Below, piece by piece: positions 1 through 6,154 of a DNA stretch of 10,683 bases. Under the pieces are notes generated by a model that had not been told where the DNA came from, made no database searches, and saw nothing but the letters and a program-made list of their open reading frames with translations. Each line of letters starts with the position of its first letter. The first letter of the stretch is position 1. Where the stretch lies: contig MHFM01000063.1 in the NCBI GenBank assembly GCA_001804205.1, positions 1 to 10,683 of the forward strand. The letters are read 5' to 3'. The stretch comes from Omnitrophica bacterium RIFCSPLOWO2_01_FULL_45_10b. GTDB lineage: Bacteria; Omnitrophota; Omnitrophia; Omnitrophales; Danuiimicrobiaceae. The position numbers and the translations under genes are program-made.

Positions 1-362
1 CCGACAAGAAGAAGGTCGTCCAAAGGTTCTCCTTTGCCTGAGAAAACCAAATCAAAAGCAATGAGACGCGGTTTTGCCTGCGTTATTTTTTCGATAAATT
101 CCGCATAAAGCGACCTTCGAAAAGGCCATTTCTCTTGAATTTTTTCGATGGATTCATCGTCCACGGTGACCAAAACAAAATCATTCAAAACCGCGGGAGG
201 GTGGGCCCATTGATGCCGTACGGCAAAAAACGAGTCTTGGACTTTCAGTTTTTGGATTTCGAAAATAGGAAAGAAACTTAAGAGCGCCAAATAAAAAACA
301 GAACTCAACGCCCCGATTAAAACCGCCTTTGCAAACGAGGAGCGAAGGATTCGATTCATCAT
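1..362 (-). CDS. CHASE2-domain membrane sensor, N-terminal part (runs off left edge)
   Basis: The minus-strand frame is open from tandem ATG codons at 362 and 359 to the window edge, giving 120 residues. It begins with a short basic stretch and one hydrophobic segment (about residues 12-34). What follows reads like the start of an extracytoplasmic CHASE2 domain: KLKVQDSFFAVRH near 40-52, DFVLVTVDDESIEKI near 62-76, WPFRRSLYAEFIEKI near 80-94, then PRLIAFDLVFSGKGE. CHASE2 is a periplasmic sensory domain normally followed by further membrane helices and an output such as an adenylate/guanylate cyclase or kinase; that part lies outside the window, so the output and ligand are unknown. The ATG lies 2 nt after the cbiX stop, so the gene is probably translated from the same transcript. 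No clear Shine-Dalgarno is seen. The CHASE2 call is from pattern recognition, fairly confident. Confidence 0.72.
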   Translation of the reverse strand, partial: MMNRILRSSFAKAVLIGALSSVFYLALLSFFPIFEIQKLKVQDSFFAVRHQWAHPPAVLNDFVLVTVDDESIEKIQEKWPFRRSLYAEFIEKITQAKPRLIAFDLVFSGKGEPLDDLLLV

Positions 363-364
363 TT

Positions 365-730
365 TTAGCGGGCGTTTTTAATTCGATCGTTCACAACAGC
401 AACGATTCGGTCGTCAAAACCGAGATATTCCGCAAGATGGATTACTTTTTGAGGATGGCGCGCTTGGGATTCAGAGACAAGGCGCGGAATATCTTGGACA
501 ACATGCCTTCCGGTTTGAACGAAATAAGGCACAACGGTAACTTCCTGGGCGCCTTCTTTAACGCAGAAATCAATTCCTTCCGGAATACTGGGTGATTGAA
601 GTTCTAGGAAAGCAGCTTGAAATAACGTGGCTGAATCTTGCTGACGAAGCCGGGCGATCACTTGATCCATCGCCTCATTAGAACCCGCTAATTTGCTTCC
701 GTGGCCCACCAATAAAACGGCGCGTTTCAT
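365..730 (-). CDS. cbiX: Small CbiX/SirB-type sirohydrochlorin chelatase
   Basis: This 121-residue protein fits the short single-domain CbiX/SirB chelatases, which insert cobalt or iron into sirohydrochlorin in the cytoplasm for cobalamin or siroheme. The first strand carries LVGHGS (residues 7-12) with metal-binding His10. Glu43 lies in FLELQSPSIPEG, and the second His, His76, lies in FVQTGRHVVQDIP. The length is normal for the short form, which works as a homodimer. The start is the ATG 28 nt after the cysK stop and has no good Shine-Dalgarno; the gene is followed 2 nt later by the CHASE2 gene, so cysK-cbiX-CHASE2 looks like one transcript. Being downstream of cysteine synthase favours siroheme for sulfite reduction (SirB role) over cobalamin, but metal choice cannot be read from the sequence and no other tetrapyrrole gene is in view. 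Confidence 0.85.
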   Translation of the reverse strand: MKRAVLLVGHGSKLAGSNEAMDQVIARLRQQDSATLFQAAFLELQSPSIPEGIDFCVKEGAQEVTVVPYFVQTGRHVVQDIPRLVSESQARHPQKVIHLAEYLGFDDRIVAVVNDRIKNAR

Positions 731-758
731 AAGGGGATGGTGGGATGCCGTAAGTTGG

Positions 759-1709
759 TTAAGCGTGTTGTGTTGCGACCTCGCGGACTTCTTCAGTTAA
801 CGCCGTGCTCAAATATCGCTCGCCGGCGCTCGGCAGAATAACCACGATCAGCTTTTTCTTATTTTCAGGGCGTCTGGCTACTTCAAGGGCCGCATGGACC
901 GCGGCACCTGAGGAAATTCCAGCAAGGATGCCTTCTTCTTTGGCCAGACGGCGCGCCATCTTGAAAGATTCCTCGCTTGAAACTTGAATAATTTCATCGA
1001 TGATCTTGGTATTTAAAATATCTGGGACAAAGCCGGCGCCGATTCCTTGAATTTTATGAGGCCCAGGTTTGCCGCCGGAAAGTACGGGAGACTCTTTCGG
1101 CTCAACCGCAATGCATTTGAAAGAAGGTTTTTTGGACTTAATCACTTCGCCAACACCGGTAATGGTGCCGCCGGTGCCGATGCCCGAAATTAAAATATCG
1201 GCTTTGCCGTCCGTATCGCGCCAAATTTCCTCCGCCGTAGTCGTGCGATGAATCTCGGGATTAGCGGGGTTTTTAAATTGCTGAGGCATAAACGCATTTT
1301 TATTTGCCGCCAGCAATTCTTCCGCTTTTCGAATCGCTCCTTTCATTCCTTCCGAACCCGGCGTTAACACCACATCAGCCCCCAAAAGCCTGAGAAGCAT
1401 GCGGCGTTCCAAGCTCATTGTCTCCGGCATAGTGAGAATTAAACGATAACCCTTAGCCGCACAAACAAAAGCAAGCGCGATGCCGGTATTCCCGCTTGTC
1501 GGCTCGATAATCACAGAGTCTTTATTAATTAATTTCTTCCTCTCGGCATCTTCAATCATGCTAACGCCGATTCGGTCTTTAACGCTTGAAAGCGGATTGA
1601 AAAACTCAAGTTTTCCGACGATATCCGCATCAATACCTTGCGATACACGTTTCAGGCGGACAAGAGGTGTATTTCCAATGGTTTGTGTGATATTCTCATA
1701 GATTTTCAT
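759..1709 (-). CDS. cysK: Cysteine synthase A (O-acetylserine sulfhydrylase)
   Basis: CysK condenses O-acetylserine with sulfide to make cysteine, using pyridoxal phosphate, in the cytoplasm. The 316-residue length is typical. The PLP Schiff-base lysine is Lys44 in NPLSSVKDR (38-46). The substrate loop TSGNTG is at 71-76, the phosphate-binding glycine loop GTGGTITG at 178-185, QGIGAGFVP at 221-229, GISSGAA at 264-270 (the Ser contacting the PLP ring nitrogen), and PSAGERYLST at 293-302. The ATG at 1709 is preceded by AGGAG at a suitable distance. It is the first gene of a probable operon with the sirohydrochlorin chelatase, and is divergent from a rhodanese. The closely related cystathionine beta-synthase core shares these motifs, but there is no heme or CBS domain, so cysteine synthase is the firm choice; CysM-like substrate preference cannot be excluded. 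Confidence 0.95.
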   Translation of the reverse strand: MKIYENITQTIGNTPLVRLKRVSQGIDADIVGKLEFFNPLSSVKDRIGVSMIEDAERKKLINKDSVIIEPTSGNTGIALAFVCAAKGYRLILTMPETMSLERRMLLRLLGADVVLTPGSEGMKGAIRKAEELLAANKNAFMPQQFKNPANPEIHRTTTAEEIWRDTDGKADILISGIGTGGTITGVGEVIKSKKPSFKCIAVEPKESPVLSGGKPGPHKIQGIGAGFVPDILNTKIIDEIIQVSSEESFKMARRLAKEEGILAGISSGAAVHAALEVARRPENKKKLIVVILPSAGERYLSTALTEEVREVATQHA

Positions 1710-1746
1710 AAGCAGGAACTCCTAACCTTAACTGTGGGATTGCTTT

Positions 1747-1775
1747 ATTATAATTGCGCTAAGGGGTTATTTTAA
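1747..1775 (-). promoter_or_regulatory. Predicted sigma70-type promoter of cysK
   Basis: Reading the minus strand there is a perfect TATAAT -10 box (1747-1752) and a TTAAAA -35-like box (1770-1775, four of six consensus bases) separated by 17 bp. The predicted leader before the cysK ATG is about 30 nt and contains the AGGAG ribosome-binding site. No regulator site is recognisable. Confidence 0.55.
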
Positions 1776-1821
1776 CAGCCCATGCCGCCCAGTCAAGGAG
1801 ATTTGCCCACTGACACAGGGC

Positions 1822-1850
1822 TTGATGAAAGCTGAAAGTGTTAATATACT
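1822..1850 (+). promoter_or_regulatory. Predicted sigma70-type promoter of the rhodanese gene
   Basis: A TTGATG -35 box (1822-1827) and a TATACT -10 box (1845-1850, five of six consensus) are spaced 17 bp apart. Transcription would start near 1857, within the left arm of the strong inverted repeat that follows, giving a leader of about 87 nt before the ATG at 1944. Confidence 0.45.
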
Positions 1851-1880
1851 GAGAGGTCGGGGGAAACCCCCTGACCTCTC
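1851..1880. other. Strong hairpin / inverted repeat at the rhodanese transcription start
   Basis: GAGAGGTC plus five G pairs with five C plus GACCTCTC across an AAA loop, with one unpaired T: a 13-bp stem. It lies directly downstream of the predicted -10 box. No T-run follows on either strand, so it does not look like an intrinsic terminator. It could be an operator for a dimeric regulator, an RNA stability hairpin, or part of an old palindromic repeat. Confidence 0.7.
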
Positions 1881-1887
1881 ACCCTCA

Positions 1888-1929
1888 CCAGCTTCATCGA
1901 ATTGAAGACTCAAGTTCAATTGAAGCTGG
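1888..1929 (+). promoter_or_regulatory. Leader hairpin next to the rhodanese ribosome-binding site
   Basis: CCAGCTTC and AATTGAA (1888-1895 and 1900-1906, with a 4-nt ATCG bulge) pair with TTCAATT and GAAGCTGG (1915-1929) around an 8-nt loop, giving 15 base pairs. The stem ends one base before the AGAGGG ribosome-binding site (1931-1936), so folding could affect translation. The left arm (1889-1898) is also nearly complementary to GATGAAAGCTG at 1824-1834, so two pairings are possible on a transcript that includes both. Confidence 0.5.
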
Positions 1930-1943
1930 CAGAGGGTTACCTT

Positions 1944-2258
1944 ATGGAAATAACGCCTCAAGAACTAAAAACCAAATTGGACCACGGCGATAAAATAACC
2001 GTGATTGACGTCCGGCAGCCAAATGAGCATGCCATCTGCCGTTTAAAAGAAGCGAAGCTTATCTCTTTGCCTGAACTGCCGAATCGTCTCGGAGAATTAA
2101 ATCCTGAAGACTCGATTGTTCTTTATTGCCACCACGGAATGCGGAGCATGCAAGCTGCGTTATGGCTCCAGCAAAAAGGTTTCAAAAACGTAAAAAGCCT
2201 TATGGGTGGAATTGATGCCTGGGCGGAAGAAATTGATCCTTCGATGGGGCGTTACTAA
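1944..2258 (+). CDS. Single-domain rhodanese sulfurtransferase
   Basis: A 104-residue rhodanese-fold protein that probably carries persulfide sulfur on its catalytic cysteine. IDVRQPNEH (21-29) is the conserved rhodanese start motif, and the active loop is CHHGMRS with Cys62 as the persulfide carrier. The C-terminal GGIDAWAEEIDPSMGRY (88-104) closely resembles the end of rhodanese domains fused to MoeB/ThiF-type enzymes, but here the domain stands alone. I chose the ATG at 1944 because AGAGGG lies 7 nt upstream; the frame is open further up to a TTG at 1902, but those residues (e.g. KTQVQLKLAEGYL) fall in the leader hairpin and are not family-like. It is divergent from cysK, suggesting a shared sulfur theme. 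Sulfur donor and acceptor are unknown; GlpE-like thiosulfate sulfurtransfer is one option. Confidence 0.9.
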   Translation: MEITPQELKTKLDHGDKITVIDVRQPNEHAICRLKEAKLISLPELPNRLGELNPEDSIVLYCHHGMRSMQAALWLQQKGFKNVKSLMGGIDAWAEEIDPSMGRY

Positions 2259-2270
2259 GTGGTATTATTT

Positions 2271-2358
2271 CCGTCATTGCGAGGAACGCAGTGACGAAGC
2301 AATCTCCAAACCTTGAGATTGCTTCGACTTCGCTTGAAACTCTGTCTCGCAATGACGG
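2271..2358. repeat. 88-bp palindromic intergenic repeat, GTCATTGCGAGG type
   Basis: The ends are perfect 13-bp inverted repeats: CCGTCATTGCGAG at 2271-2283 and its complement at 2346-2358. Inside, CGAAGCAATCTC (2295-2306) pairs perfectly with GAGATTGCTTCG (2315-2326) around an 8-nt loop. The whole unit can fold into a long stem. This core (CGTCATTGCGAGG, GTGACGAAGCAATCTC) matches a repeat I know to be scattered through intergenic regions of many unrelated bacteria. It exactly fills the gap between the rhodanese stop (2258) and the glycosylase stop (2363), so it may also act as a bidirectional transcript end. No target-site duplication is evident. Confidence 0.85.
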
Positions 2359-2362
2359 TACT

Positions 2363-2992
2363 TCAAGTGCGCTCAATTTGGTCTAAGTATGCCTTGAAAC
2401 GTTTTAAATGTTCTATCATAACGGGTTTTTTACGGGGATCGCGAAGAATAAAAGCCGGATGATACAACACCATTAATTTCACGCCGGGAAATTCGGGGTG
2501 GTCAAAAAAATTTCCTGCTTCCTCGCGCATTGAAAATTCTTTCTTATCCACAATCATATGCTTCAGGGCCACGGCTCCTAGCAAAAGTATAATTTTTGGT
2601 TTCGTAAGAGCCAATTGTTTTTGCAAGAATGGACGGCAGGCATTGACTTCTTCTTGTTTGGGAGCGCGATTCTCGGGCGGGCGGCATTTCACCACATTGA
2701 TAATTAAACTATCTCGGTTCGTATCAAAACCGATATCGTTCATCAGTTGATCCAAAAGTTGCCCGGCACGGCCCACAAACGCTTGCCCTTGAAGATCTTC
2801 ATTTTCACCCGGCGCTTCCCCGATCATGAGAACTTTTGCATTCGGATTTCCTCGATCGACGACAATATGCCGGCGGGAATCGGAAAGAGCGCATTTCGCA
2901 CAATTTGACTGCGCCAAAGCTTGTTTAAATTCAGCGTACGTCTTGACGTCTAAAATTTTATTCTGTGTTCCGTCAAATAAATCAAATTGCAT
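2363..2992 (-). CDS. udg: Family 4 uracil-DNA glycosylase with Fe-S cluster
   Basis: Removes uracil from DNA to start base excision repair. The 209 residues match the iron-sulfur family 4 glycosylases. Four cysteines fit the [4Fe-4S] ligands: Cys31 and Cys34 (CAKC), Cys103 (NVVKCRPPENR) and Cys119. The active-site block GEAPGENEDLQGQAFVGRAG spans 58-77, with GEAPG and FVGRAG typical of family 4, and VLYHPAFIL (175-183) gives the conserved HPA motif. The N-terminal QFDLFDG is a short extension. The ATG at 2992 is preceded by AAGGAGA about 13 nt upstream, longer than usual, while a good promoter places the transcript start almost on the ATG. The gene is single, divergent from plsC and convergent with the rhodanese. 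Family 5 is less likely because the GEAPG and FVGRAG signatures fit family 4. Confidence 0.93.
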   Translation of the reverse strand: MQFDLFDGTQNKILDVKTYAEFKQALAQSNCAKCALSDSRRHIVVDRGNPNAKVLMIGEAPGENEDLQGQAFVGRAGQLLDQLMNDIGFDTNRDSLIINVVKCRPPENRAPKQEEVNACRPFLQKQLALTKPKIILLLGAVALKHMIVDKKEFSMREEAGNFFDHPEFPGVKLMVLYHPAFILRDPRKKPVMIEHLKRFKAYLDQIERT

Positions 2993-2998
2993 AACGAT

Positions 2999-3027
2999 AT
3001 TATAGTCTCCTTCTCTTAATTTTTAAA
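2999..3027 (-). promoter_or_regulatory. Predicted promoter of the uracil-DNA glycosylase
   Basis: On the minus strand a perfect TATAAT (2999-3004) and TTTAAA (3022-3027, four of six consensus) are 17 bp apart. Only six bases separate the -10 box from the ATG, so the transcript would be leaderless or nearly so, and the AAGGAGA upstream would then lie in promoter spacer rather than in the message. Confidence 0.45.
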
Positions 3028-3073
3028 CGGCAATATAACCTTACTCTGCTCGAAACCTTATAACATGTTTTAT

Positions 3074-3103
3074 TTGCTCGTCTCAGGCACTTTAATTATA
3101 GTA
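3074..3103 (+). promoter_or_regulatory. Weak predicted promoter of plsC
   Basis: TATAGT (3098-3103, five of six consensus) lies 11 nt before the plsC ATG; TTGCTC (3074-3079) is a poor -35 box at 18 bp. No Shine-Dalgarno precedes the ATG. An alternative -10, TAGAAT at 3102-3107, is even closer to the start. Confidence 0.3.
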
Positions 3104-3114
3104 GAATACGTTCA

Positions 3115-3849
3115 ATGAAAAACACCTTAACTCAAGCTTTCCATACTGTCCTTGCCGTATTCGTCTGGGCGTTTATCGGTTTGGATACGCTCCTCGTATT
3201 TTTGCTTCTTGCTGTCTTTAAACCTTTCGACCGCAAAGAACGAATTTCGTATCGGATTGCAAATTTTTGGGGCCAATCTATCGTACGGCTTAATCCATTT
3301 TGGCAGATAAAAATTTCAGGCCAGCATCACATCAAAAAAAACAAAGCCTACGTTTTGGTGGCCAATCATACAAGCCTTGCTGATATTGTCTGCCTTTATT
3401 GCCTTGGCAGGCATTTTAAATGGCTGGCCAAAGCGAGTCTTTTTAAAATTCCATTCTTTGGTTGGTCCATGTCACTTTTAAATTATATCCCACTTAAACG
3501 AGGAGAGCACGGAAGTATCCGGGACAGTTTCCAAGAGGCTCAGGAGTGCCTTGAAAAAGGTGTTTCGGTACTCATTTTCCCGGAAGGGACCAGAAGCCGA
3601 AGCGGAAAGCTTGGCGAATTCAAAAATGGTGCCTTTAAACTTGCGATTCGCACCAAAAAACCGATTATTCCCATTGCGATCTGCGGCACCGGCAAAGTAA
3701 TGTCAAAAGGCAGAGCTACAATAGAAACAACCGTAAAAGGATCGCTTACCGTGCTCCCTGAAATTGAGGTGAGTGGTTACCGTGAAGACCAACACGAAGA
3801 ACTGAAGACGAAAGTTTGGAATTTAATGCGCGAAGAATTAGAGCGCTAA
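3115..3849 (+). CDS. plsC: 1-acyl-sn-glycerol-3-phosphate acyltransferase (PlsC/LPLAT family)
   Basis: Acylates lysophosphatidic acid to phosphatidic acid at the inner membrane. The 244-residue protein has an N-terminal hydrophobic segment (about 9-35). Motif I NHTSLAD (84-90) contains the catalytic HX4D pair His85 and Asp90. The motif around 126-131 is PLKRG, motif III is FPEGTRSRSG (155-164) for phosphate binding, and motif IV is the hydrophobic PIIPIAICG (183-191). Length and motif spacing are normal. The ATG at 3115 has no Shine-Dalgarno, and a -10-like box lies just upstream, so the message may be leaderless. Its stop codon overlaps the stop of the convergent DUF4870 gene by four bases. 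PlsY, which makes its substrate, is encoded 3.4 kb away. Acyl-chain preference, or a role on another lysophospholipid, cannot be read from sequence. Confidence 0.93.
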   Translation: MKNTLTQAFHTVLAVFVWAFIGLDTLLVFLLLAVFKPFDRKERISYRIANFWGQSIVRLNPFWQIKISGQHHIKKNKAYVLVANHTSLADIVCLYCLGRHFKWLAKASLFKIPFFGWSMSLLNYIPLKRGEHGSIRDSFQEAQECLEKGVSVLIFPEGTRSRSGKLGEFKNGAFKLAIRTKKPIIPIAICGTGKVMSKGRATIETTVKGSLTVLPEIEVSGYREDQHEELKTKVWNLMREELER

Positions 3850-4193
3850 GAGCTTTTCTCGGCAATATCACCGATCCAAGGCAGTTTAAATTTCTCACCC
3901 TGATAAGCTTTCACCATCAACACCACCCAAAGTGCAATGCCGACAACCGACAAAACACCGTTCGCCACCAACCCTAAAAACGGGACAGGCAGTAAAATAT
4001 AGCGCAAAAGAAAAAGAGCGCAAAAAACAATGATGGACTGCATGGCATGAAACCGGACGAATTTATTGTTTTTCTCAATGAGAAGAAAAACAAGGCCGCT
4101 GACAAACCCCAAAAGGTAGGCAAGCAAACCCGCAATATTGGCCTTGATTCCAGTGTCTGTAGTTCCAAGATTTTCAGGATTATTTTCTGCCAT
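3846..4193 (-). CDS. DUF4870/Tic20-like small membrane protein
   Basis: A 115-residue polytopic protein with three predicted helices (about 20-40, 50-70 and 72-95). Family-typical features are TGIKANIAGLLAYLLGFVSG near 13-32, LLIEKNNKFVRFHAMQS near 37-53, and the end AYQGEKFKLPWIGDIAE. These are characteristic of the DUF4870 (Tic20-like) family, whose bacterial function is not established. The ATG at 4193 has a good AAGGGGG ribosome-binding site about 7 nt upstream. It follows the zinc-ribbon gene by 26 nt on the same strand and is probably co-transcribed with it. Its stop overlaps that of plsC by four bases. Confidence 0.88.
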   Translation of the reverse strand: MAENNPENLGTTDTGIKANIAGLLAYLLGFVSGLVFLLIEKNNKFVRFHAMQSIIVFCALFLLRYILLPVPFLGLVANGVLSVVGIALWVVLMVKAYQGEKFKLPWIGDIAEKSS

Positions 4194-4219
4194 CGGATTC
4201 CCCCTTTTGGCTGATGAAG

Positions 4220-5533
4220 TTACTTCTTTTTTGATTGCTCGAGTGCAAAAGCTTTTTCAATGAAGGCGATTTTCTTCCTGGCTTGATCGGCAACCTCTGC
4301 AGGATATTCTATATCTCTCAAGCGGTCAAGTGCTTGTTCTAAATTTCCTTCCACAAGGAGGCGGGAAATTTCTTCGCATTGTTTTTGAATTTTAAGAAGC
4401 TCTTCGGTTGTATTCTGATGCACCGCCTTCTCTTTAAGCTCGAGATCAATCTTAAGGGCTTTTAAATCCACCGCTCCTTCCGGTTTTGGTGAAGCTTCAG
4501 AACGAATGGCCCCTTGAAGCTCGGCGTCCAGCGCGTTAAATGAAGGGGGGTACACAACTTCTGCGCCTTGTGGGCGGTTTTCAAGTGCGTCAATCTGCTT
4601 CTTAAGTTCTCCGATGATTTGAAACGCCCGCTCCCACTCATGCAATTCCAAAACGGCAAAAAGCCCTTCATAAGATTGGGAGAGGCTGCGGACGTCGATC
4701 AGCAAACTTTGAGACAAGAGGTATTGATTGAGGGTTGCGATTTTCGCGATGACATCATTAACATAGGGCCGCAAGATAACCAAAGCCACCGCGCGATGAA
4801 ATTGAACTTCATTTCGATATACCGGAAAAGAAAGCGATTTAAAAAACAAATCGCGCGCTAAAATATAATCGCCATGTTCGAAAGCTTCCATTGCCTTAGG
4901 ATAATTGTCGTCAAAGGTTTTAACGAGGCTACGGTTATAAGCCCAGCCCATATAAATTTTCCGTTTCTTCTGATCATTCTCAAGCATGGCTTCAAAATCT
5001 TTCTTTTTCCACGCCGAAAGCTTTGGTTTCTGAACAAGTTGTGCAGGTGATGAAACTTGTTTTTTCAAAATTGCCTCTTCATCTTCGTCGAGTGGGCGTG
5101 GAATGGTGAGTTGAAGCGGTTGAGTGAGTTCAGCGCGGTCTTTGTCCGTCAAAAGAGATTTGATATCTTCAAGTGTCTTAGGTTTGGAAACGGCCGCATG
5201 ATCTTTTGGTTTTAACATTTTTGGGACAATGGCGTTCCAAGCGGGCAACAAAAATTGAATTTTGGGAACCGGCTTGCCGGATTTGAAGTAAATAAAAGAC
5301 AAAACCCCGATCGAAACAACAACCAAAAAGGGTATGACGACGCCTTTGGGCAAAGGAAATTCGCCGCTGGATTGCTTGACTGTTTGTGACGGAATTTCTG
5401 GAGCCGGATTTTGCTCATCGTCTGGACTTCCTTCCGGCACAAGAGAAGTGGTCCAAAAACAATTAGGGCAACGTTGGAACTCGTGATTCGCGAGCTCAAA
5501 AGTATGGTGGCAATGACTGCAGCGGTATTTCAT
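4220..5533 (-). CDS. Zinc-ribbon, single-pass membrane protein with TPR-like C-terminus, unknown function
   Basis: I do not recognise a named family. From the ATG at 5533 the protein has 437 residues. It starts with a four-cysteine zinc ribbon: Cys5/Cys8 and Cys22/Cys25 in CSHC and CPNC. A Pro/Glu-rich linker (33-60) leads to one membrane helix (about 65-83), then a charged region with Pro-rich stretches (100-190). A helical section with TPR-like repeats follows (YPKAMEAFEHGDYILARDLF at 211-230, RLLVEGNLEQALDRLRDI at 391-408), and it ends in a basic tail. The cysteine ribbon would face the cytoplasm if the helix is oriented N-in. The frame stays open to a TTG at 5572, but MKYRC is the natural start because it places the ribbon at the N-terminus. 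No clear Shine-Dalgarno is seen. The DUF4870 gene lies 26 nt downstream; a receiver-domain gene ends 66 nt upstream. Confidence 0.75.
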   Translation of the reverse strand: MKYRCSHCHHTFELANHEFQRCPNCFWTTSLVPEGSPDDEQNPAPEIPSQTVKQSSGEFPLPKGVVIPFLVVVSIGVLSFIYFKSGKPVPKIQFLLPAWNAIVPKMLKPKDHAAVSKPKTLEDIKSLLTDKDRAELTQPLQLTIPRPLDEDEEAILKKQVSSPAQLVQKPKLSAWKKKDFEAMLENDQKKRKIYMGWAYNRSLVKTFDDNYPKAMEAFEHGDYILARDLFFKSLSFPVYRNEVQFHRAVALVILRPYVNDVIAKIATLNQYLLSQSLLIDVRSLSQSYEGLFAVLELHEWERAFQIIGELKKQIDALENRPQGAEVVYPPSFNALDAELQGAIRSEASPKPEGAVDLKALKIDLELKEKAVHQNTTEELLKIQKQCEEISRLLVEGNLEQALDRLRDIEYPAEVADQARKKIAFIEKAFALEQSKKK

Positions 5534-5599
5534 AATAGATAGTAGTTTAGGGGGTAATTCGGCAAGAATCAATTCAAAATATCGAAACGGCTTTCGGAT

Positions 5600-6001
5600 T
5601 TAAGCAGCGTTTGCGATTTTGTCTAAAACGCTTAGGATTTTTATCTTTAACGATTCATCTTTTACCAGCACATGTTCTAAATCGAAACCGCTCAAAAATT
5701 GCTTGATGTCATCCTTGGAATAGCCGGTAACTAAATAAATTTTAAGCTGAGCAAGCCCTTGAACTGCCCTCAAAATGAAGAGGATTTGGCTATTGCTTGT
5801 ACCAGTAGAACAAAAATCTATAAACAAAACGTCTGGTTTTATCTTAATGATTTCATCAATCACTTTATAGCCGCTCGACACCTGATAGGTTCGGATGAAA
5901 AAGCGCGGATGCTGGACTGCTTTTTCCATCACCTTCAAAAAGCTAGGGTCGTCGTCAATAAAAAGCGCTACTTTTCGGCCATTTACTTGATTCATTTGCA
6001 T
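5600..6001 (-). CDS. Stand-alone response-regulator receiver domain
   Basis: A 133-residue CheY-like receiver with no output domain. The acidic pocket is Asp16-Asp17-Asp18 in LFIDDDPSFL, the phospho-acceptor Asp62 is in VLFIDF, the switch Thr92 in YLVTGYS, and the conserved Lys114 in VLVKDE. All key residues are present, so it should be phosphorylatable by a histidine kinase, none of which is in this window. I chose the ATG at 6001 because AAGGTGG lies a few bases upstream; an earlier ATG at 6025 and a later one at 5995 are possible. It could act as a phosphate sink, a motility or signalling partner, or a link to the zinc-ribbon membrane protein encoded 66 nt downstream. That link rests only on proximity. 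Confidence 0.85.
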   Translation of the reverse strand: MQMNQVNGRKVALFIDDDPSFLKVMEKAVQHPRFFIRTYQVSSGYKVIDEIIKIKPDVLFIDFCSTGTSNSQILFILRAVQGLAQLKIYLVTGYSKDDIKQFLSGFDLEHVLVKDESLKIKILSVLDKIANAA

Positions 6002-6015
6002 AGACACCACCTTAA

Positions 6016-6044
6016 AATATAACATGAGATTTCCTTATTTTGAA
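6016..6044 (-). promoter_or_regulatory. Possible promoter of the receiver-domain gene
   Basis: Minus-strand TATATT (6016-6021) and TTCAAA (6039-6044) are 17 bp apart, each four to five of six consensus. It points to the ATG at 6001 rather than the one at 6025, but the predicted start site is very near the ribosome-binding site, so confidence is low. Confidence 0.3.
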
Positions 6045-6154
6045 GGCGGGGACTTCGAAAGCGCCATTGAATTTCGCCACATCTTAATTCATTTTAGAAA
6101 GCTAACAAAGAAGGGAATAACTTTATGTGAAATAGTAAGGAAGTGGCTTAAAAT

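Noticed and set aside
1851..1880. Hairpin as a terminator for either flanking gene
   Set aside because: It lies between divergent genes and has no adjoining T-run on either strand.
6026..6154. 129-nt gap between receiver and hydrolase genes examined for a small RNA, tRNA or small gene
   Set aside because: No cloverleaf, no start codon with a ribosome-binding site and useful length, and no strong stem; only a weak promoter candidate at its left side.
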